DNA of 64,000 nucleotides from the NCBI GenBank assembly GCA_036186865.1, contig AP025053.1, positions 7,961,333-8,025,332 on the forward strand, given 5' to 3'. The notes under the pieces were generated by a model that did no database searches, was not told where the DNA came from, and saw only the letters and a program-made list of their open reading frames with translations. Positions 55,718 to 64,000 of the stretch are shown in pieces. A program made the position numbers and the translations under genes. Every line of letters begins with the position of its first letter. Position 1 is the first letter of the stretch. The stretch is from Eustoma russellianum (lineage: Eukaryota > Streptophyta > Magnoliopsida > Gentianales > Gentianaceae).

Positions 55718-57355
55718 TCAGCCTATGCGTAGACTTGCGGAGGTGAGATCAAGCAATAAAGAAGCACGGACCATCGATGGCAGAAGCTGACTTGCGAAGG
55801 AGGTTGTCTCTGGATGGAGCATAGCGTGTTGAGCTAAGTAATGAGCTGGCATATTAGCTTCTCGATACACATGTGTGATTGACAACTCATTCGCCTGAAG
55901 TAACGAGTGTAACTGGCACAAATGATAATTGCCAAAAATGGGCTGCGTGGATCTCAATCTCGACACCAAAAGCTCACAGTCAGATTCTATCATAATTGTG
56001 CGGTATAATGGAAGAAAATATAAGAGACCAAATAAAGTTGTCTGGATTTCTGCCAGCAGTGGCGTGCAGCTCAGCAGACGGAAGGATATGGCTCTCACAC
56101 ACTCCCCATGATGATTGTGCAATAGTGCTTCGCCTGCAGCATACCGAGCTCCCACGGCAGCATCCACATTAAGTTTGAATCGACCAGGGGGCAGGCATTT
56201 CCACCGAACAACCTTAAGGCGAGCGGACCGAATGCGTGGGAGCCAGGAGAGAGACAGTGTTGAACCAGCTGTAAGCTTGGTTCCCTGTATCTTGTGAATC
56301 CATATATTAATGTCAAAATGTATCACATGTCGTAGCCTAGTAGTCGAGAAGGATGTGGAATCCCCATATATCAGCTGCGCATAGAGTTTCCAGATGTTTA
56401 GAACAGTAAGCGCTGGAATAACAATTTTCAACACTCCAGAGAGTGAAGATTCTGATGATCGATACCACCATGAGAGTAGATATTGCCGAAGCGTTGATGT
56501 TGTCGGCAGCAAAACCCGAAGTTCGGAAGAGAAAAAAGCCCAGATTGGAGAAATGCATGCGCAGCTCATAAAGACGTGAGCGACTGAGGCAGAAGCTTGC
56601 CGACAGAAAGGACACTGCGTAGGGCGTATCACTGTATAGCGGCCAATATAGTCCTCAAAAGGTAGTGCCGAATGAAAGATGCGCCATAACAACAATTTCG
56701 TGGATGGAGAGTGGTGCTTAAACCAAATAAACTTGGATGATAATTGCGTTGAAACAGAGGTACGGCAAATAGCGTAAGCCGATTTAAGCGTGAACTCACC
56801 AGTGGAAGATGGAGTCCATGTTAGGAATTGCCCGGTACCCGTCGTATGTGAGATACCTATAGGGTGTATACGATAGATTAATTTCCATATCGGCGAGTCT
56901 GGAAGTCGTGGCACAAAATCTCCCCGCCTACCATATTTCATATGCATATAGTAGCTCCATAAAGTGTCGTTTTTATGATATGACCACCAGATTCTGCAAT
57001 GATATGCCTTTTGTAATGAAATAAGGTCGCGGATACCCAGCCCACCTTCATCAGACGGTCGTGTAATTTTGGACCAAGAGACCCAGTGATGGCGGTTGCC
57101 CCAAAAGAAAGAAGCCATTTTTCTGTGGATGAGACGGATTACTAATTTGGGCAAACCCCCCGCGGCTAGAATGTGTAATGGGAGAGCAGCCATCACAGAT
57201 TGTAGCAGTACCAATCGACCAGCATGGCCAAGAAAACGTGTGTGCCACCCATGCAAACGTGTCTCCATGTGCTGGAGCAAAAATGTGCAATACCTTGCCC
57301 TATTGATACCTTTGTGTAGATATGATCCAAGGTATCGAAAGGGAAGAGAAGATAG
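55718..57355 (-). CDS. LINE D ORF2, C-terminal half (RT end, zinc-binding region, RNase H)
   Basis: The frame is open from 57355 to the stop at 55718 (546 codons). It begins in the region after RT (FRYLGSYLHKGINRARY) and continues through HRKMASFFWGNRHHW and DEGGLGIRDL. The zinc-binding motif is CPFCRQASASVAHVFMSC (about 56565-56618). RNase H has FKLNVDAAVGARYA, AEIQTTLFGLL, IESDCELLVSRL and HVYREANMPAHYLAQHAM. All four RNase H acidic/His positions appear present. RNase H would remove template RNA during target-primed synthesis. The upstream part is cut off by E3. Confidence 0.9.
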   Translation of the reverse strand, partial: LSSLPFRYLGSYLHKGINRARYCTFLLQHMETRLHGWHTRFLGHAGRLVLLQSVMAALPLHILAAGGLPKLVIRLIHRKMASFFWGNRHHWVSWSKITRPSDEGGLGIRDLISLQKAYHCRIWWSYHKNDTLWSYYMHMKYGRRGDFVPRLPDSPIWKLIYRIHPIGISHTTGTGQFLTWTPSSTGEFTLKSAYAICRTSVSTQLSSKFIWFKHHSPSTKLLLWRIFHSALPFEDYIGRYTVIRPTQCPFCRQASASVAHVFMSCACISPIWAFFSSELRVLLPTTSTLRQYLLSWWYRSSESSLSGVLKIVIPALTVLNIWKLYAQLIYGDSTSFSTTRLRHVIHFDINIWIHKIQGTKLTAGSTLSLSWLPRIRSARLKVVRWKCLPPGRFKLNVDAAVGARYAAGEALLHNHHGECVRAISFRLLSCTPLLAEIQTTLFGLLYFLPLYRTIMIESDCELLVSRLRSTQPIFGNYHLCQLHSLLQANELSITHVYREANMPAHYLAQHAMLHPETTSFASQLLPSMVRASLLLDLTSASLRIG

Positions 57356-60300
57356 TGTAGGATCTGCAAGGCACCACTAGAAGGGGGGGTTGAATAGATG
57401 GTGCGGAAAATACGGTTTTTAAAATTTCTTTAATCCTAACCAATTCAAGTTCTGAAAACAGATTCTGTTTTCAGGACCAGTTTTAAAACGATTTTAAAAC
57501 TAGGTTAGAGGTCTCCAAAAATTATGAAATTTTGAGAGAACTTAGCCTCAGATGTTATGAGGGTCCCCTAAAAATTTTAAATCAAAATTCAACCTTTAAC
57601 CCCTTCAAAAACCGTTGGCACTCAGATTGTGCAAATCTGCCAGAACCGGTAGATGGTTTTGAAAAATTAATTCCTATTTGTGTGGATGTCCAAATGATCT
57701 GAAAATTTGACCAATAACTCTTCACACACTATATTTAAATGGGTTGAAACAGTTTTTGAAAATTCTTTTGGGAAGTAGGTCAAATACACCCAAAGTCTCA
57801 ACCTTTGCAAGTCTGAAAATCAGACTGCACTAGTCTCAGAACTTTTGATGTTTGAATGACTTATACTTGTCCAAAAGGGTTGAAACTTGTGCCAAATTAA
57901 CCCTAGAACGTTTATGTATGTTTCTGGAAATTTTTATAATTTTTAGAAAACGTTTACTATTTTTGCGAACGTGAACAATATGAGTAAACAGCGCAGAAAC
58001 TGACACGTAAATGCAGAAAGTAAATTGCACCGAGATTTTTATACTGGTTCGGTTATAAACAACCTACTCCAGTCTTCAAGGAACACCTTCCTTGGTTCAC
58101 ACTATTCACACACACACCACACCTTACCACAGGGTTGATAGAGTTACACCTTAACTCCAACCCTTTACAAACCTTGTATTATGAGTACAATTCACACGAA
58201 CACCACCACCTCGTAAGAATGAAGATTGATCACACCTTGATCAATCTTGAACAAAGATGAATGAATGGTGGTTTCTATGAAGCCTATTCAAGAATGAAAG
58301 AAGTAAAATACAATAGGCTTTTTACAAGAGAAGAAAGAAAGAAGATGTAGGAAAAGAGGGCTAGAACACTTTTGATCTTTTGCTTTGCAATTCTTGTTCT
58401 TGTTTTTGTTTGCTCTCTTCTCTTCTCTTTTAATGCTTCCAGCCGTCCCCCTATGAGCTCTCCCCCCTCTTGAAAATTTCCTTTTAATTGCTTGAGAGAG
58501 TGTGAGACATCATGGTGACAATGTTTTGCTTGCTTGGCATCACTCCATTGGACCATCATTTAGTCATTGCTTACTTGGCACCTTTTGATTGGCTCAATGT
58601 TGTCATCATTTGATGACATGGAAAATCTTAAATAAACACTAAATATTTGCCAAATAATCAATTATTAAATCATGCCATAATTGTCACATTTTGTCATAAA
58701 GTGCAAGACAAAAATATCTTCCTTCCAACCTTGCAAAAATCGACCATAACTATATTTTCAATGCTGAAATTTTCAGCATTTACAACATGAAATAACTCAA
58801 GATTTCTTCCATTTTCCTTTGAATTTTTTCCAAAAAAATACATCAATTATTTAAGGTAAGTCTTGCTACAAGATGAAGAATGAACTTGGACACCAAAAGA
58901 GGGTCACATTCGGCCACTATCATCTTCACACATGCTGAAAAATTTCAGCATGTGTGATATGAAGAATATCACACTTAATAACCTTACATACAATTCAAAT
59001 CATTTCCATAACTCCTTTGATTTATTCTTTAATGAAAAATTGACAAATTATCTTCCTTAAGCCTTAAGAATTCGGCCACTAGGTATGTGACATGCTGAAA
59101 TTTTCAGCATGTGACATAAGAGAGGTATATGTTGAAAACTTACCTTTTGTAGCTTCTCTCTTTGATTCATCAACATTGTATGATTGATCCTTGACCAATC
59201 AACATGCCAACAAGGCTCCACATGTGCTTCATCTCAGCTGTATAGGCGTTTATAATATGTATATACATGTGCTGAATTTTATTTTTGCTAACTTTGTAAA
59301 ATAGTGCACATTTAATAATATACACATGTAATATTCCAATCAGCCCTTAATTTAATTTTCTAGAACACTTTAAGATGTATATTATATGTAAAAAGTGTCT
59401 AGATACATGTCACATGATGTTCAAGAAAAACGTTCCATGTCATGTGCGTAGAAAATCGAATTTTCGATATTTATCGATTACCCGATTTTTCTCTAATTTA
59501 AATTCCAAATTTTGCACATGCTATATATATTATGTTATACATAATATATATAATATATACTTTAAATTTCAGCACTTGGCTGATTTAAAGTGGTACCATA
59601 AACATGTGACAAAAATAAAATTGGAATCTTCACATTTTGGCCTAAATGTGGGGTGATTTGTGTGTGCCAACATGGAAAGTATTTTTGTCTCAATATACAG
59701 TCATGTGCACGAAATTATTATTAAATTTTGATGTATATGGGCTGGCCATTTATTTATGGCAAGTACGTGACACGTTGGCGAAGTTTCGGTATCGCCCGAT
59801 ACGACAAATTTCGGTTTAGAACCTTTTATCGTGTCGTATTTAATTTGTCATCACCATATCTTATATCATATGATATAAGACCTGAATATACTCATAAATA
59901 TGAGTTAAGTATAGTGGTGTGACGTTAACGTACGTACGTAAGATATATAACGTGTCGTTAGTACGTTGGAATACATGTGTATGTGCCTTTTATAAAAAAT
60001 CTGAAAATATAGTATATATATATGTATAAAACGTGTGAAATGAATGTGGGGAGGAGGAGAGGACTTTCCTTCCATAGCCATGTTGCCTTTATGCCTTTTC
60101 CAAATGCATCTTCCTTTAATGAACTACTTAGTTTATTAAACTAAGTACTTCACTTAATGAACTACTTTAGTTCATTAATTGTGGCACCTGAAAATAGTAT
60201 AAACTCAACAAATGTTCGCCATATGATGTAAGCTTTAATGCTTCATGGCTCGTTAGTACAGCAACATAATATATAAGCTAAATAAGGCAAGTAATGACAA

Positions 60301-60408
60301 GTTATCATGCACACATGTCTATATATCATGCACGTTTTATCTTATGCTCGTTTTTGTGCACATTTAAATCATGCATTTGAAAATCACTCAAACCCCTTTT
60401 TCTCTACA
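57356..60408 (-). repeat. E3 3' LTR (3053 bp)
   Basis: It is bounded by TGTAGG at the left and CTCTACA at 60408, next to the PPT. In the - orientation the first 300 bp resemble the E1/E2 LTR start (TTTCAAATGCATGATTTAAAT, ATGAAGCATTAAAGCTTA and the paired AGTAGTTCATTAA), while the middle is largely diverged, so it is a separate subfamily. It contains three strong palindromes at 58760-59112. Confidence 0.88.
58760..59112. repeat. Three GCTGAAATTTTCAGC palindromes in the E3 LTR
   Basis: Perfect inverted repeats lie at 58760-58780 (AATGCTGAAA/TTTCAGCATT), 58926-58957 (TCACACATGCTGAAA/TTTCAGCATGTGTGA, 15-bp arms, 2-nt loop) and 59090-59112 (ACATGCTGAAA/TTTCAGCATGT). They are spaced about 160-170 bp apart. 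A shorter form occurs in the E1 LTR at 7904-7920. Their role is unknown; a protein-binding or hairpin element is inference. Confidence 0.85.
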
Positions 60409-60422
60409 ATCTCCCCCTTTTG
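60409..60422 (-). other. E3 polypurine tract
   Basis: The - strand reads AAAAGGGGGAGAT, then LTR TGTAGAGAAAAAG. Four further purine runs of the AAGGGGGAG type lie between 60460 and 60580. Confidence 0.85.
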
Positions 60423-60662
60423 ATGATTTTCAAAATAACCTATACTCATGATTTAAATCCTATCGCTCCCCCTTCAATCATGCATAAAATCAAAACTTGA
60501 ATTTTAAATTCCGAGTCACTCCCCCTTAATTTATGCAATTAGTCTTTCTCTCTCCCCCTTAAATCATGCTTTCTCTGCCCCTTTATTTTGAAAAGTAAAT
60601 CAAAAGATGCCTGAAAAAAAATCATGCATTTCATATAACGTGCGTTCGTAAGGGTTATTTAT
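60423..60662 (-). other. E3 region between gag stop and PPT
   Basis: This 240-bp non-coding stretch corresponds to the E2 sequence downstream of the pol stop (shared ATTTACnnnnCAAAATAAAGG, AGCATGATTTAAGGGGGAGA and ATGCATGATT). In E3 it follows the gag stop after only about 50 bp, so pol was removed cleanly. Confidence 0.72.
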
Positions 60663-62552
60663 TCAACCCTTTGAAAATGTCCCTTTTGGTACCCAAATTT
60701 GGGTGACCTTTCTAGGTCTTCCAAAAGGTGAGAAAGATGATGAAAATGAAACATAGTATCCGTTGGGGGCAAATGCGTTTGGCCTTTGGCCAAGGACTCC
60801 TTTATACGTATTATATGTATGACGCTTTGGATATGTCCTTGTGTTTGTATGCATAGCGCGTGGATGGATTGAATGCCGTGTATGCATCACTCTTTTCTTT
60901 TCATATCTATATGGTATAACATTGTATTTCGCATGATATGATGAAGAAGTGGGGCGTGATAAGGGAATATGCAATTTTCGCGTCATCTTAGACGCCACTT
61001 GAGACTTTGGGATGTCTACTTTCTTAGACATAACAAAATTTGTTGGTTTGGTTGATGCTTCATTTGTATCAACGTATCCCAAACCCGTTTTATCACTGTC
61101 ATGCTTTTGTGATGATATGATGCGATGCAGCACGTTTGACCCTGTATCGAATTGTTTCATCATTTTCTCTAAGTCTGTATTCCTTGATTTCAAATTTGAA
61201 ATCTCGGATTTCATTTCATTATTTTGAGAGGTTAATGATGAGATCTCAGTTTTTAATGCAGTGATGACACATGAAGACTCTTTCTTTGAATCGCTTAATT
61301 GAGCGACAAGATTCTCGTTAGAAGATTCTAACAGTTTCTTGTCTTCAATTAATCGTTTCTTTTCTTTTGCAAGAGTCTTTGAAAATTTATGCAATTCTAA
61401 GTATTGACTAAATAAATCATCATATGAACATTCAGAATCGGAATCAGAGTCAGAAGATACCTCATTTGATGCTTTAGATGTAAAGCATGCTTGTGCCTTG
61501 TGTTCTTCCGTATCGTCAGTCTCAGAATCCGATGTGTCACTCCAAGTGGAGGCTTTAAATGCTCTTCTCCTTTGCTTAGGTTCTGAGACGAGTCTATTCT
61601 TGTTCCAATCCTTGTCAGGGTATTTGTTTGTTTGTTTTTCTTTATTAGGGCAGTCATATGATAGATGTCCAAGTTTGCCGCATTCATAGCACTTTATTTC
61701 TTTATTTTTATTTTTATGATCCTTACATGAGGTGGACTTATGTTTAATCGATTTTCTCAATATTTTTCTTAATCTCTTAGCCATTGTGATTAAGTCCTCG
61801 TCATCGGAATCTGTATCACTATCATCTACGACGTATTCATTTGATTTAAATGCTATGGCCCTATCATAATTAGAAATAGACTCAGAGTGTCTTAAAGCAA
61901 GTTTGTTTTCATATACCTTAAGTGATCCGATTAGTTCTTCCATTTTAATTGATTTGGTCTCTTTACTTTCTTCTATGGCCGTTACTTTAGGGTCCCATTC
62001 AGAAGGAAGACTTCGTAGAACTTTCTGCACCTTTTCCTGCGTAGTAAAAGCCTTACCAAGAGACTCAAGAGAGTTTTAGATGTTAGTCAAACGAAGATCC
62101 ATATCTACAATAGACTCATTGGGCAATAATTTAAAAGACTCAAGTGTGGACATGAGCATGTTAATTTTGGACTCCTTTACTTGGCTAGTCCCTTCATGTT
62201 TCATTTCAAGAATATGCCACATCTCTTGAGAACTAGAACAATTTGACATGTAACTAGCCTCACTTTTACTTAGGCCATTTAATAATAGTTGCATGGCTTT
62301 AGCATTCATGCTAAGTTTCTTTTTATCATCACTTGTATATTCTTGTCAAGTTTTAACGACTTCTAATGTGACTCCGTCTACAATGGACAACATAGATGGA
62401 ACAAAAGGACCATCTTCTACAATGGACCAAAGATCAATGTCTATTGCCATAAAGAAGAGTTTCATTCTTACATTCCATTGAATGAAAGACTCACCGTCAA
62501 AAAGAGGAGGCCTTATGGTTCACATTCCTTCTTGCACGGTTGTGGTTGCCAT
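60663..62552 (-). pseudogene. E3 gag
   Basis: The ATG at 62552 starts a copia Gag (RPPLFDGESFIQWNVRMKL). The main open part is 455 codons (62030-60663). It has the CCHC knuckle CYECGKLGHLSYDC (about 61656-61697), an acidic region, a long coiled coil (EKKRLIEDKKLLESSNENL), basic/His/Tyr-rich stretches and the conserved WVPKGTFSKG end. Lesions lie in the N-terminal part: a TGA at 62520-62522, a 1-nt deletion near 62400, a TGA at 62347-62349, a 1-nt insertion near 62340 that restores frame, and a TAA at 62076-62078. No other gene follows. Confidence 0.87.
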
Positions 62553-62592
62553 CTCACTGAATCGTTGGACTCTTTGAAGTGAGTGTTCCTGC

Positions 62593-62604
62593 GCTCTGAT
62601 ACCA
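62593..62604 (-). other. E3 primer-binding site (initiator tRNA-Met)
   Basis: The - strand reads TGGTATCAGAGC two bases downstream of the 5' LTR end (CCTACA AT). It is the same primer as in E2 and Gypsy1. Confidence 0.92.
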
Positions 62605-62606
62605 AT

Positions 62607-64000
62607 TGTAGGATCTGCAAGGCAGCACTAGAAGGGGGGGGGGGTTGAATAGATGGTGCGGAAAATACGGTTTTTAAAATTTCTTTAATCCTAACCAATT
62701 CAAGTTCTGAAAACAGATTCTGTTTTCAGGACCAGTTTTAAAACGATTTTAAAACTAGGTTAGAGGTCTCCAAAAATTATGAAATTTTGAGAGAACTTAG
62801 CCTCAGATGTTATGAGGGTCCCCTAAAAATTTCAAATCAAAATTCAACCTTTAACCCCTTCAAAAACCGTTGGCACTCAGATTGTGCAAATCTGCCAGAA
62901 CCGGTAGATGGTTTTGAAAAATTAATTCCTATTTGTGTGGATGTCCAAATGATCTAAAAATTTGACCAATAACTCTTCACACACTATATTTAAATGGGTT
63001 GAAACATTTTTTGAAAATTCTTTTGGGAAGTAGGTCAAATACACCCAAAGTCTCAACCTTTGCAAGTCTGAAAATCAGACTGCACTAGTCTCAGAACTTT
63101 TGATGTTTGAATGACTTATACTTGTCCAAAAGGGTTGAAACTTGTGCCAAATTAACCCTAGAACGTTTATGTATGTTTCTGGAAATTTTTATAATTTTTA
63201 GAAAACGTTTACTATTTTTGCGAACGTGAACAATATGAGTAAACAGCGCAGAAACTGACACGTAAATGCAGAAAGTAAATTACACCGAGATTTTTATACT
63301 GGTTCGGATATAAACAACCTACTCCAGTCTTCAAGGAACACCTTCCTTGGTTCACACTATTCACACACACACCACACCTTACCACAGGGTTGATAGAGTT
63401 ACACCTTAACTCCAACCCTTTACAAACCTTGTATTGTGAGTACAATTCACACGAACACCACCACCTCGTAAGAATGAAGATTGATCACACCTTGATCAAT
63501 CTTGAACAAAGATGAATGAATGGTGGTTTCTATGAAGCCTATTCAAGAATGAAAGAAGTAAAATACAATAGGCTTTTTACAAGAGAAGAAAGAAAGAAGA
63601 TGTAGGAAAAGAGGGCTAGAACACTTTTGATCTTTTGCTTTGCAATTCTTGTTCTTGTTTTTGTTTGCTCTCTTCTCTTCTCTTTTAATGCTTCCAGCCG
63701 TCCCCCTATGAGCTCTCCCCCCTCTTGAAAATTTCCTTTTAATTGCTTGAGAGAGTGTGAGACATCATGGTGACAATGTTTTGCTTGCTTGGCATCACTC
63801 CATTGGACCATCATTTAGTCATTGCTTACTTGGCACCTTTTGATTGGCTCAATGTTGTCATCATTTGATGACATGGAAAATCTGAAATAAACACTAAATA
63901 TTTGCCAAATAATCAATTATTAAATCATGCCATAATTGTCACATTTTGTCATAAAGTGCAAGACAAAAATATCTTCCTTCCAACCTTGCAAAAATCGACC
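62607..64000 (-). repeat. E3 5' LTR, cut by window end
   Basis: It starts TGTAGGATCTGCAAGG and is near-identical to 57356-58745. The window ends about 1.66 kb before its expected outer end. Differences from the partner include an 11-G versus 7-G run and eight substitutions. Confidence 0.92.

Larger units (their letters stand above)
54799..57355 (-). mobile_element. LINE D, recent L1-type LINE interrupted by E3
   Basis: The 3' end is at the left with an A8 tail (T-run 54799-54806) and the terminus CCTCACTTGTGGCGGAGGAA. The 3' UTR spans about 54807-55717 and the C-terminal half of ORF2 lies at 55718-57355. ORF2 is open right up to the point where the E3 LTR begins (57356). The polymerase and endonuclease parts therefore lie beyond E3, outside the window. 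An open frame this long suggests a recent insertion. Confidence 0.87.
57356..64000 (-). mobile_element. E3, young gag-only copia-derived LTR element
   Basis: Long direct repeats (57356-60408 and 62607 to beyond the window) flank 2.2 kb that contains a primer site, a gag gene and PPT but no pol at all. The left LTR starts TGTAGGATC and ends CTCTACA. Over the 1.39 kb visible in both LTRs I count 8 substitutions and one 4-nt length difference, about 99.4% identity. It inserted into LINE D ORF2 (preceding 5 bp GATAG). It must depend on pol proteins from relatives, for example intact E1/E2-type elements. Confidence 0.88.

Noticed and set aside
58284..58559. A 91-residue frame repeated exactly at 63539-63814
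   Set aside because: It is duplicated because it lies in both E3 LTRs; it is Lys/Arg-rich low complexity with no recognised motif.
62607..64000. Possible segmental duplication of 57356-58745
   Set aside because: The placement of PBS, PPT and gag between the copies shows that they are the two LTRs of one element.

Overview
The window is plant nuclear DNA, most likely from a eudicot, and consists almost entirely of nested retrotransposons. There is no bacterial-type operon, rRNA, tRNA or CRISPR array. The plant assignment rests on three things. LTR elements of both major plant superfamilies are primed by initiator tRNA-Met (TGGTATCAGAGC sites). The L1-type LINEs carry a C-terminal RNase H. One broken host gene resembles the plant secreted protein E6 family.

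Layout, left to right. (1) 1-22713: old SIRE/Maximus-like Ty1/copia element E1 on the + strand. Its gag and pol are riddled with stops. Its 3' LTR is split by a truncated LINE (LINE A, 5709-7228) and by a complete 13.4 kb Ty3/gypsy chromovirus of Tekay/Del type on the - strand (Gypsy1, 8543-21921), which has exact 5-bp target duplications TAAAT and LTRs of about 4.1-4.2 kb. (2) 22714-30266: a second decayed copia element of the same family (E2, + strand). (3) 30267-32108: a short deleted copia element with 414-bp LTRs, containing a piece of a foreign gypsy LTR. (4) 32180-38775: two LINEs on the - strand, a 3' fragment (LINE B) and a nearly full-length but inactivated copy (LINE C). (5) 38789-50005: a host E6-like pseudogene split by Gypsy2 (39312-49706), an older gypsy element lacking its reverse transcriptase core. 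A 1.4 kb solo LTR sits in Gypsy2's right LTR. (6) 50090-54798: orphan pieces of a copia LTR and of a diverged Tekay-like LTR. (7) 54799-57355: LINE D, whose ORF2 is open as far as it can be seen. (8) 57356-64000: E3 on the - strand, a very young copia-derived element with 3.05-kb LTRs and only a gag gene between them. It interrupts LINE D and runs off the window.

Relative age can be read from the nesting and LTR divergence. E1 and E2 are old. Gypsy2 is old (LTRs roughly 10% different where compared). Gypsy1 is recent (about 1-2% in the stretches compared). E3 is the youngest (8 substitutions and one 4-nt indel in about 1.39 kb of paired LTR).

The most interesting signals are: two short GT-AG intron-like insertions in the Gypsy1 gag-pol gene that join perfectly in frame; an array of covarying hairpins in the 3' UTRs of all four LINEs, plus a second conserved covarying stem-loop; the gag-only E3 element, which shares a premature stop with E2 yet moved recently; and the E6-like gene whose reading frame becomes continuous across the Gypsy2 insertion site. 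All coordinates and motif comparisons were read by eye. Family names come from protein motifs and general knowledge, not from a database search.
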